From Proteobacteria bacterium UBA2363 (GTDB lineage: Bacteria; Pseudomonadota; Gammaproteobacteria; Xanthomonadales; UBA2363): a DNA stretch of 25,555 nucleotides. Below the pieces are notes generated by a model that was given only the letters and a program-made list of their open reading frames with translations, did not search any database and was not told the origin of the DNA. The DNA lies in the NCBI GenBank assembly GCA_002344355.1, contig DDTN01000036.1, forward strand, positions 1-25,555, read 5' to 3'. This document shows, piece by piece, positions 1-5,851 of this stretch (within the stretch, counting starts at the first letter, position 1; every line of letters begins with the position of its first letter). The position numbers and the translations under genes were made by a program.

Positions 1-1
1 G

Positions 2-151
2 GGCTTCATCCGCGCCGAGACCATGGCCTACGACGACTTCGTCCGGCTGGGCGGCGAGGCCGGCTGCAAGGAAGCCGGGCGCCTGCGCCTGGAGGGCAAG
101 GACTACGTGGTGCAGGAGGGCGACGTCCTGCATTTCCGCTTCAACGTCTGA
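2..151 (+). CDS. ychF: Redox-regulated ATPase YchF (OLA1 family), C-terminal end only
   Basis: Only the last 49 residues are present; the 5' part lies outside the window. The readable end runs from GFIRAETMAYDDF through EAGRLRLEGKDYVVQEGD to the terminal HFRFNV and stops at TGA 149-151. This matches the C-terminal TGS domain of YchF/OLA1, where GFIRAxT, KEAGKxRxEGKDYxVxDGD and a final FxFNV are conserved. YchF is a cytosolic P-loop protein of the Obg-related group that hydrolyses ATP and binds the ribosome; its role in translation and oxidative stress is family knowledge, since no nucleotide-binding motif falls in the window. A hairpin follows directly after the stop codon, and the next gene is convergent. 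The family assignment is secure from the tail alone. Confidence 0.9.
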   Translation, partial: GFIRAETMAYDDFVRLGGEAGCKEAGRLRLEGKDYVVQEGDVLHFRFNV

Positions 152-157
152 TCCCGA

Positions 158-179
158 GGCGCGCCGGCGACGGCGCGCC
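158..179. terminator. Hairpin just after ychF
   Basis: A perfect 9-bp inverted repeat, GGCGCGCCG (158-166) and CGGCGCGCC (171-179), surrounds the four-base loop GCGA, a GNRA-type tetraloop. It begins six bases after the ychF stop codon, which is where a terminator or 3'-end stabilising stem would sit. No T-run follows, so it is not a textbook intrinsic terminator. Confidence 0.45.
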
Positions 180-251
180 CCCGACCGGCCGCTGCGCCGG
201 CGTGGCGTGCCGCGCGGGCCGGGCATCCGGCGCGACGGCCGCCTTCCCGGC

Positions 252-287
252 GGACTGCAAGGTGCGTCGGGCGTCGCCCTGCAGTCC
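252..287. terminator. Hairpin between convergent ychF and the DUF11 gene
   Basis: Arms GGACTGCA (252-259) and TGCAGTCC (280-287) are exact reverse complements; the stem can be extended by two GC pairs inside with A260 bulged. The loop is about 15-20 bases. It lies 18 bases beyond the end of the - strand DUF11 gene, in the 154-bp convergent gap, so it could end transcription from that side. There is no T-run. Confidence 0.35.
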
Positions 288-305
288 CGCCCGCCCGGCG
301 GCCGG

Positions 306-1328
306 TCACTCGAATCCGTGGGCGAAGATCAGGTCGTTGTCGGGCTCCACCACCACCGAGTCGGTGTTGTTGCCCGGCACCGGGTCGGTCAGGCCGGCGC
401 CGAGCACGGCCGTGGCGGTGTTGGTGATCGGCCCCACCGTGCCGGGCGCGACCGTGCCGGTCGCATTGAACACGACCTGCGCGCCAGGGGGCAGGTTCAC
501 CAGTTGGGTGATGTTGCCGCTCCCGGCTGCGCCGCAGCTGGCGCCGCCCGACGCGGTACAGGTCCAGGTGGCCCCGGTGAAGGCGGCCGGGAACAGGTCG
601 ACCACCGTGGTGCCGGGCGCCGCGGCGGGCCCGGCGTTGCTGACCACCAGGGTGTAGGCGAGCGGGGCGCCGGCGGTGTAGGCCGACGGGCTGGCGGCCA
701 GGCCGACCGCGACATCGGCCTCGGTACTGGCGGCCTGGCAGTCGACCACGGCCCGGATAACCCAGTCGCCGGTCACGCCCAGGGTGCCGGCATCGCGCCA
801 TTCGAAGCCGGCGCCGAAGTTCGAGTAGATCGTGTTCCGGCCGGGCTGGATGCCGTTGGTGTCGCGCACCACGCTGGGCCCCACCACCAGCGGTGGCGCC
901 TCGTCGAAGGTGAGCGAGACCACGAAGGTCTCGCCCTGGATGACCGGCACCAGGATGGGAATGACGTTGTTCTTGTCGATGAAGCGCCACTCGTTCATGA
1001 CGCCGTCGGTCAGCACCGGACCGCCGACCGTCTCGGCCACCGCGCCCGGGGCGGGAAAGCTGCCGGCACGATGGATGCGCACCGCCTCGTGGATGGTCTG
1101 GGCGGCGGTGCCGGACTGCGAACGCCAGAACACCTGGACGGCCACGATGTTGCCCGCGCACGGCGAGGTCAGCCATGAACCGGCCGCCCCACCGGCAATG
1201 AAGCCGGTGACGACCACGGCCGACCCGAAGTCGGTGAGCGAGTCGTTCTGGACCGTCACTTCCGCGGCGGCCGCACCGCCGCAGAGCACGGTCGCGAGCA
1301 GGGCCGCCGGGCCCGTCCGTCTGATCAT
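306..1328 (-). CDS. Secreted DUF11-domain protein with IFxxGFE C-terminal tail
   Basis: Predicted exported protein of 340 residues. The start at 1328 gives a clean signal peptide: MIRR, a hydrophobic stretch, then AAAA-EVT with cleavage near residue 22. An AGGGGA ribosome-binding site lies about 8 bases upstream. An in-frame ATG at 1409 would bury the signal peptide behind 27 extra residues, so I rejected it. Residues about 23-197 form a domain I do not recognise, beta-rich in appearance, with cysteines at 57 and 197. Residues 205-327 match the DUF11 repeat (TIGR01451 type): ADVAVGLAASPSAYTAG, YTLVVSNAGPA, PGTTVVDLFP, LPPGAQVVF, NTATAV and a final GNNTDSV. They include a second cysteine pair, 257 and 265. 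The protein ends NDLIFAHGFE. The gene faces ychF convergently and the NTF2-like gene divergently. DUF11 domains are common in cell-surface and secreted proteins, but the function here is unknown. Confidence 0.85.
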   Translation of the reverse strand: MIRRTGPAALLATVLCGGAAAAEVTVQNDSLTDFGSAVVVTGFIAGGAAGSWLTSPCAGNIVAVQVFWRSQSGTAAQTIHEAVRIHRAGSFPAPGAVAETVGGPVLTDGVMNEWRFIDKNNVIPILVPVIQGETFVVSLTFDEAPPLVVGPSVVRDTNGIQPGRNTIYSNFGAGFEWRDAGTLGVTGDWVIRAVVDCQAASTEADVAVGLAASPSAYTAGAPLAYTLVVSNAGPAAAPGTTVVDLFPAAFTGATWTCTASGGASCGAAGSGNITQLVNLPPGAQVVFNATGTVAPGTVGPITNTATAVLGAGLTDPVPGNNTDSVVVEPDNDLIFAHGFE

Positions 1329-1533
1329 GGTGTCGTCCCCTGCTGCCGGTCCGGCATTGGCCACCAGCCTAGCGAAGCCGTCCGTGCCGGTTCGCGAACT
1401 GATCGACACTTGGCCGCCGCCTCGCCCCCCCCGGGGTGCCCCATTGATCCGGCGCCCCGACCCCCGGCCGCCCGGCCGCCGCGGCCGGGGACCCTCCCGG
1501 CATCCCCGACCGTGCCAGGCCGGCGGCCGGGCA

Positions 1534-1566
1534 CGGTCACCGTCCGGACCGCGGCCGCGGTGACCG
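1534..1566. repeat. Inverted repeat in the divergent promoter region
   Basis: Perfect 9-bp arms CGGTCACCG (1534-1542) and CGGTGACCG (1558-1566) are separated by 15 bases. The centre-to-centre distance is 24 bp, a little over two helical turns, as in some dimeric repressor operators. The right half of the spacer overlaps the palindrome CCGCGGCCGCGG (1549-1560). No regulator is identifiable from the site. Chance is possible at this GC content, although the arms include A and T. Confidence 0.35.
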
Positions 1567-1630
1567 GACCCCGGACGGAGGCCGCAGCCAGGGCCCCGGG
1601 CCAGGGCCGGCGCCTGAACCGGGGCCGAGC

Positions 1631-1657
1631 GAAGGGTGGCGTTTCACCACGGCCTTC
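1631..1657. repeat. Imperfect inverted repeat upstream of the NTF2-like gene
   Basis: GAAGGGTGG (1631-1639) pairs with CCAC (1647-1650) and CCTTC (1653-1657), leaving GG 1651-1652 as a two-base bulge around a seven-base loop. It ends 25 bp before the ATG at 1683, so it could be an operator or a hairpin in the 5' leader. This is one of the few less GC-biased spots in the region, which makes a chance origin less likely. Confidence 0.35.
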
Positions 1658-1682
1658 ACACCTGGGTGCCTAGCCTGAGGCC

Positions 1683-2210
1683 ATGGAATCCGAGGCAATC
1701 AATGCCGCCGATCGCACCCTGAAGCTGCTTGCCGGTGCCCGGCGTGCCCATCCGCAGCCGCCGTCGGCGGGCAGCCCCGGCGAGCGCGATGGCCTGGCCC
1801 GCTTCGCCGAGCTGTTCGCCGGGCTTCGTGAGGACCGCATCGAACGCCTGGCGGACGGCGTCTACCACCCCGACGTGGTGTTCGACGACACCCTGAAGAC
1901 GGTGCGCGGCATCGCCGCGCTGCGTGCCTACCTGATCGATGGCGCGCGCGCCACCGAGGACTGCCAGGTGGCGATCGACGAGGTCACCCGCACCGAGGCC
2001 GGCGAGCACCTGCTGCGCTGGCGCATGATGATCCGGTTCCGCCGGTTCGCGAAGGGCCGGGACACCTGGAGCGCGGGCATGAGCCACCTGCGGCTGGCCG
2101 CCGACGGCCGCGTCGCCTACCAGCAGGATTACTGGAACGCCGCCGAGGGCCTGTTCCAGCATGTCCCGGTGCTCGGCTGGGGCATCCGGGCGATCGTCCG
2201 GCGCCTCTAG
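1683..2210 (+). CDS. NTF2-like (SnoaL-type) family protein
   Basis: Small cytosolic protein of 175 residues without a signal peptide or membrane segment. From about residue 38 it reads like a cone-shaped NTF2-like domain: FAELFAGLREDRIERLADGVY, HPDVVFDD, then VRGIAALRAYL, and a strand LLRWRMMIRFRR. WSAGMSHLRLAADGRVAYQQDYWN follows, and the end is PVLGWGIRAIVRRL. The DP(x)VxFxDP-like segment and the QxDYWN motif fit the nuclear-transport-factor-2 family proteins of Proteobacteria, some of which I recall beside photolyase and cyclopropane fatty-acid synthase genes. None of those is next to this gene. NTF2-like folds serve as enzymes or ligand binders, and I cannot name a substrate. The 35 residues before the domain are poorly ordered, so the true start could be downstream; a short TGAGG precedes the ATG. 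The sodium channel gene follows 172 bp on, in the same direction, with its own promoter. Confidence 0.75.
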   Translation: MESEAINAADRTLKLLAGARRAHPQPPSAGSPGERDGLARFAELFAGLREDRIERLADGVYHPDVVFDDTLKTVRGIAALRAYLIDGARATEDCQVAIDEVTRTEAGEHLLRWRMMIRFRRFAKGRDTWSAGMSHLRLAADGRVAYQQDYWNAAEGLFQHVPVLGWGIRAIVRRL

Positions 2211-2261
2211 GGGCAGGGCCGCCGCTGGTCCCGACGATCCGGGGGAGCGGCGCCTTCCGGC

Positions 2262-2284
2262 CCCGGGTCGATCCCGGACCCGGG
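2262..2284. terminator. Possible hairpin after the NTF2-like gene
   Basis: Arms CCCGGGTC (2262-2269) and GACCCGGG (2277-2284) are exact reverse complements around a seven-base loop, 51 bp after the stop codon. There is no T-run, and such stems arise easily in this GC range. Confidence 0.25.
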
Positions 2285-2347
2285 CGTCGGGCAGGACCTG
2301 CTCCGGCATCCTGCGCCCGGCGCCCCGCGACGGGTGGGGGACCGGGC

Positions 2348-2353
2348 TAGAAT
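2348..2353 (+). promoter_or_regulatory. Candidate -10 box (TAGAAT) of the sodium channel gene
   Basis: The hexamer TAGAAT lies in GGGCTAGAATCCGCC and ends 29 bases before the ATG at 2383. It is a five-of-six match to TATAAT in an otherwise very GC-rich gap. The 11-mer GGCTAGAATCC recurs exactly upstream of pyrH on the other strand. No TTGACA-like -35 is visible about 17 bp upstream, so recognition would rely on the -10 or on an activator. Confidence 0.5.
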
Positions 2354-2382
2354 CCGCCCCCGATCCCGCCGCCGAGTCCGCC

Positions 2383-3240
2383 ATGTCCGCCGCCGCCCCT
2401 GCCCACGCCGCTCCCGGGCTGCGCGCCCGCCTCGGTACCTGGATCGAATCGCCGCGCGTGCAGGGCGTCATCATCGCCCTGATCCTGTTCAACGCCGTCA
2501 CGCTGGGCCTGGAGACCTCGGCCCGCGCCATGGCGTCCTGGGGCGGGTGGCTGATGCTGGCCGACCGCATCGTCCTGGGCGTGTTCGTCGTCGAGCTGCT
2601 GGTCAAGCTGTTCGCATTCGGTCCGCGCTTCTTCCGCAATCCCTGGAACGTGTTCGACCTGGTGGTGGTCGGCATCGCCCTGGTGCCGGCGGCCGGCCCG
2701 CTGTCGGTGCTGCGCGCGCTGCGCGTGCTTCGCGTGCTGCGCCTGATCTCGCTGATGCCTCGGCTGCGCTTCGTGGTCGGCGCCCTGCTCGCGGCGGTGC
2801 CGGGCATCGGCGCGATCGGCGGCCTGCTGCTGCTGGTCTTCTACGTGTTCGCGGTGATCGCCACCAAGCTGTTCGGCCCCGACTTCCCGGAGTGGTTCGG
2901 CACGCTCGGCGCCTCGCTGTACAGCCTGTTCCAGATCATGACGCTGGAGAGCTGGTCGATGGGCATCGTCCGCCCGGTGATGGCGGTGCATCCCTGGGCC
3001 TGGGCCTTCTTCGTGCCGTTCATCCTGGTCGCGACCTTCACCATCCTCAACCTGTTCATCGCGATCATCGTCGACACCATGCAGAAGATGCATGCCGAGG
3101 AGAAGGAGGAGACCGAGCAGGCGCTGCGGGCGATCACCCACGAGGAGGCCGAGGGCCTGGCCGTGCAGATCAGGCACCTGCGCCGGGAGGTCGGCGAGCT
3201 GCGCCGGTTCCTTGATCGCGACCCCGGGCCGTCCGCCTGA
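2383..3240 (+). CDS. Bacterial voltage-gated sodium channel (NaChBac/NavAb family)
   Basis: Inner-membrane ion channel subunit of 285 residues, expected to form a homotetramer that conducts Na+ on depolarisation. Segments read in order: S1 about 27-45, S2 57-78 with E71, S3 88-104, and S4 108-121 with arginines 111, 114, 117 and 120 at three-residue spacing. S5 spans about 132-164. The pore helix and selectivity filter follow with TLESWSM at 187-193, the sequence of the NavAb filter, and S6 runs 206-233 (VATFTILNLFIAIIVDTM). The C-terminal part, about 235-280, is a charged neck and coiled coil (EEKEETEQALRAI, LRREVGELRRFL) as in BacNav tetramers. A single six-helix domain with LESW excludes a K+ channel (TVGYG) and a four-repeat channel. 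The ATG at 2383 was chosen because it lies just before S1 and after the -10 box; an in-frame ATG at 2161 falls inside the preceding gene. Neighbours suggest no specific partner. Confidence 0.93.
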   Translation: MSAAAPAHAAPGLRARLGTWIESPRVQGVIIALILFNAVTLGLETSARAMASWGGWLMLADRIVLGVFVVELLVKLFAFGPRFFRNPWNVFDLVVVGIALVPAAGPLSVLRALRVLRVLRLISLMPRLRFVVGALLAAVPGIGAIGGLLLLVFYVFAVIATKLFGPDFPEWFGTLGASLYSLFQIMTLESWSMGIVRPVMAVHPWAWAFFVPFILVATFTILNLFIAIIVDTMQKMHAEEKEETEQALRAITHEEAEGLAVQIRHLRREVGELRRFLDRDPGPSA

Positions 3241-3280
3241 GCGTGCCGCCGGCGGGCGGGCACTGCCGGCCGCGCAGGAC

Positions 3281-4156
3281 TCAGGCCCGACGGTCGACCA
3301 GCCGCTGCGCCAGCGCTTCCAGGGCGGCGGTCTCGCCGCCGGCCCGCGCCAGCGCGTCGCGGGCGCTGGCGACCAGCGCCTGCGCCTGCCGTCGGGCCTC
3401 GTCGAGGCCGAGCAGGGACGTGAAGGTCGGCTTGCCGCGGGCGCGGTCGGCGCCGACCGCCTTGCCGGTGACGGCGCTGTCGCCGGCCTCGTCGAGGACG
3501 TCGTCCTGGATCTGGAAGGCCAGGCCGAGGTCGCGGCCGTAGCGTTCCAGCGCCGACGTCCGCACCGGATCGTCCAGGGCCGCCGCGCTGGCGCCCAGGC
3601 GCACCGCGGCCAGGATCAGGGCGCCGGTCTTCAGGCCGTGCATGCGCGAAAGGATGTCGATATCGGGCGCGCCGCCGACCAGGGCCAGGTCCAGCGCCTG
3701 GCCACCGGCCATGCCGGCGGCGCCGCTGGCGCGTGCCAGTTCCAGGGACTGCGCCAGCACCACCTCCGCCGGCAGGCCGGCGGCGACCCCGCCGGCGACG
3801 ACTTCGAAGGCCAGCGACTGCAGGGCGTCGCCGGCGAGGATGGCGGTCGCCTCGTCGAAGGCACGGTGCACGGTCGGCCGGCCGCGGCGCAGGTCGTCGT
3901 CGTCCATCGCCGGCAGGTCGTCGTGGACCAGCGAGTAGGCGTGGATCAGCTCGACCGCGCAGGCGGCCGGATCGAGCCGCGCCAGGGGGACGCCGCAGGC
4001 CTGGCCGCTGGCGTAGACCAGCAGCGGCCGCAGCCGCTTGCCGCCGCCCAGGACGGCATAGCGCATGGCCTGTTCCAGGCGACCGTCGCCGGCGGGCAGC
4101 AGCCGGCCCAGGGCGTCGTCGCAGCGCGCGCGCAGCGCGTCCAGCAGGTCCGCCAC
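3281..4156 (-). CDS. ispA: Farnesyl diphosphate synthase (polyprenyl synthetase)
   Basis: Cytosolic short-chain prenyltransferase of 291 residues, joining isopentenyl diphosphate to DMAPP and then GPP to make farnesyl diphosphate. Both aspartate-rich Mg2+-diphosphate motifs are present: DDLPAMDDDD at 79-88 (first, with the two-residue insertion of bacterial FPP synthases) and DDVLDE at 218-223 (second). GGKRLRP at 38-44 binds isopentenyl diphosphate. The start is GTG at 4156, placed 13 bases after the xseB stop; I see no better start. The xseB-ispA pairing is the usual one, and the product feeds UppS, encoded in the same cluster. In many Gammaproteobacteria dxs follows ispA; here the next gene is the convergent sodium channel, only 40 bp away, and no strong terminator is visible in that gap. 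Confidence 0.94.
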   Translation of the reverse strand: MADLLDALRARCDDALGRLLPAGDGRLEQAMRYAVLGGGKRLRPLLVYASGQACGVPLARLDPAACAVELIHAYSLVHDDLPAMDDDDLRRGRPTVHRAFDEATAILAGDALQSLAFEVVAGGVAAGLPAEVVLAQSLELARASGAAGMAGGQALDLALVGGAPDIDILSRMHGLKTGALILAAVRLGASAAALDDPVRTSALERYGRDLGLAFQIQDDVLDEAGDSAVTGKAVGADRARGKPTFTSLLGLDEARRQAQALVASARDALARAGGETAALEALAQRLVDRRA

Positions 4157-4169
4157 GGCCGCGCGCGGC

Positions 4170-4454
4170 TCAGGAAGGTTCGGCTTCGAACGGCGATGCG
4201 CTGTCCGGGTCCAGGGGATCGAGCAGCTGGCGCACCTTGAGCTCGGCCTGGTCCAGCGCGCTGCGGCACTGGCGGTACAGCGAGATTCCGCGTTCGAAGG
4301 CGCCCAGGGACTCGTCCAGCCCGAGTTCGCCCTCCTCCATTCGGCCGACCAGGGCCTCGAGTTCGCCCAGCGCCGATTCGAAGTCGGCTACCGGCAGGTT
4401 CTCGCCGCCCGGGGGTGCGGTGGCGGAGGCGGCGGCGGTGCTGTTTCGGGGCAT
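4170..4454 (-). CDS. xseB: Exodeoxyribonuclease VII small subunit
   Basis: Small acidic helical protein of 94 residues. It wraps the XseA large subunit in exonuclease VII, which degrades single-stranded DNA to oligonucleotides. The core FESALGELEALVGRMEEGELGLDESLGAFERGISL, read here in pieces, is the XseB family signature: FExALxELExIVxxLExGELxLEESLxxFExGxxL. It is followed by LYRQCRSALDQAELKVRQL. The start is uncertain. ATG 4454 gives a normal-length protein just beyond the tilS stop, while in-frame GTG 4463 and ATG 4490 would add 3 or 12 residues and overlap tilS in the last case. No clear Shine-Dalgarno sequence supports any of them. Translation is probably coupled to tilS, ten bases upstream. 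The XseA gene is not in the window. Confidence 0.88.
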   Translation of the reverse strand: MPRNSTAAASATAPPGGENLPVADFESALGELEALVGRMEEGELGLDESLGAFERGISLYRQCRSALDQAELKVRQLLDPLDPDSASPFEAEPS

Positions 4455-4464
4455 GGCCGACACG

Positions 4465-5811
4465 TTAAACGGCGTCCGGCGTGCGGTCAATCGGCTGGAA
4501 GCGCAGCACCGCGCCGATGCCGGCCAGCCGGCTGGCCAGCGCCGACGAGGCCAGCAGGTCGGCGAACCCCGCAGGCGCGCCGTCCAGCCAGATCACCGGC
4601 CAGCGCGCCCGTTGCCAGGGCGGCACCGCCCGTTCCTGGAGCAGCAGCCGCAACGGCCTGCCCGGCCCCCCGGGCGCCAGCCTGAGGACCTCGCCGCCGT
4701 GGCGGTGGCGGACCTGCAGGGGCAGCCCGGCGGCCGGTGCCGGATCCAGCAGGAGTCGGCCACACGGCAGGTCCAGCGGCAGCCGGCCGTCCCAGTCGAT
4801 GGCGTACTCGATCGGCTGGTCGGCGCCGGGCGCAAGCAGGTGCAGGTGGGTCCGGTAGCGGCGCAGGACGGCGCCGGGAAGGACCAGCCGGGGATTGCCG
4901 TCGGGCGTGGCGCCGGCCAGTTCGCGCTCGATCCTGGCCAGGCGGTCGGCGCCGGTGTCGGCGACGCCCAGGCCGGCGAGCCACAGGCGCAGCGCCGCCC
5001 AGCGGGCAGGCCGCGGCGCCCGCGCCAGGACCGGCCAGGACAGCACGCGGGGGTCCGGGCCGCTGGCCTGCGCCAGCAGCTCGGCGCCTGCCGCCTGCTC
5101 GAGGTCGCGGGCATCGGCCAGGCGCCGGGCGCTGCGTGCCAGGGCGGCCACGGCATCCGGCCAGCGCTGCCGCAGCGCCGGCATCACCACCTGGCGCAGA
5201 CAGGTGCGCTCGAAGCGGGCGTCGCGGTTGCCCGGATCGTCGATCCAGGTCAACCCATGCGCCGTCGCCCAGGCCGCCAGCGCCGCGCGTTCGACGCCTG
5301 GCCGCCCCGCCAGCTCGTCGCCCAGCCAGGGCCGCCAGACCCGCAGCCCGTCGCTGCCACCCTCGCGCCAGCCGGCCATCGCCGCCAGGCCGGTGGCGCC
5401 GGCGCCACGCAGCAGGCGCAGCAGCACGGTTTCGGCCTGGTCGTCCAGGTGGTGCCCGAGCACCAGCACGGTGTCGTCGTCGCAGGCCGCCCGGAACGCC
5501 TGCCAGCGCGCCTGCCGTGCGGCCGCCTCGAGGCCGCGGCCGGCCTCGACCACGGCGACGGCGCGATCGACCAGCGGCACCGCCAGGGCGGCGCAGATGC
5601 GCGCGCAATGGGCGGCCCACTCGGCGGCGTCGGGATGCAGGCCGTGGTCGACGTGGAGGGCGCGCAGGCCCCGGCGCCGCGCTGCCGGCAGGCCGGCCAG
5701 CACGTGCAGCAGCACGCTCGAGTCCAGGCCGCCGCTGAAGCCGACCAGCAGCGGCCCCGGCGGCAGGGCGGCCAGGCCGCGGTCGATCAGGTCGGGCAGG
5801 TCGGTGGCCAT
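4465..5811 (-). CDS. tilS: tRNA(Ile)-lysidine synthetase
   Basis: Cytosolic enzyme of 448 residues. It uses ATP and lysine to convert C34 of the CAU anticodon of tRNA-Ile2 to lysidine, changing decoding from AUG to AUA. The N-terminal PP-loop motif is SGGLDSS at 26-32, followed by HVDHGLHPDA (53-62) and LGHHLDDQAETVLLRLLRGAG, both diagnostic for TilS. A central substrate-binding domain follows. The C-terminal domain is recognisable in VRHRHGGEVLRLAPGG and LKxLLQE-like LRLLLQERAVPPWQR, then PVIWLDG. ATG 5811 is used because it lies next to the family N-terminus. The gene follows accA after 40 bp, as in several Gammaproteobacteria, and is followed closely by xseB. Nothing is truncated; the length is usual. 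Confidence 0.95.
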   Translation of the reverse strand: MATDLPDLIDRGLAALPPGPLLVGFSGGLDSSVLLHVLAGLPAARRRGLRALHVDHGLHPDAAEWAAHCARICAALAVPLVDRAVAVVEAGRGLEAAARQARWQAFRAACDDDTVLVLGHHLDDQAETVLLRLLRGAGATGLAAMAGWREGGSDGLRVWRPWLGDELAGRPGVERAALAAWATAHGLTWIDDPGNRDARFERTCLRQVVMPALRQRWPDAVAALARSARRLADARDLEQAAGAELLAQASGPDPRVLSWPVLARAPRPARWAALRLWLAGLGVADTGADRLARIERELAGATPDGNPRLVLPGAVLRRYRTHLHLLAPGADQPIEYAIDWDGRLPLDLPCGRLLLDPAPAAGLPLQVRHRHGGEVLRLAPGGPGRPLRLLLQERAVPPWQRARWPVIWLDGAPAGFADLLASSALASRLAGIGAVLRFQPIDRTPDAV

Positions 5812-5851
5812 GGTGCCGTCGCCGACGCGGCCGGGCGCGCCGGCGCGGCGG

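Larger units (their letters stand above)
1329..1682. other. 354-bp divergent intergenic region
   Basis: This gene-free stretch separates the starts of the - strand DUF11 gene and the + strand NTF2-like gene, so it must hold both promoters. It is extremely GC-rich and I see no good sigma-70 promoter. Weak -10 candidates are TAGGCT on the - strand (1371-1366) and TAGCCT on the + strand (1671-1676); neither has a matching -35. It contains two inverted repeats (1534-1566 and 1631-1657, listed separately) and a 12-bp GC palindrome at 1549-1560. I see no small gene with a convincing start and ribosome-binding site here. Confidence 0.6.

Noticed and set aside
306..1409. Longer version of the DUF11 protein starting at 1409
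   Set aside because: It would put 27 residues before a clear signal peptide, while the ATG at 1328 has a ribosome-binding site and begins the signal peptide exactly.
3241..3280. GCCGGC pair in the 40-bp gap between the sodium channel gene and ispA as a bidirectional terminator
   Set aside because: The stem is only six self-complementary GC bases with an 11-base loop and no T-run on either strand, which is expected by chance here.
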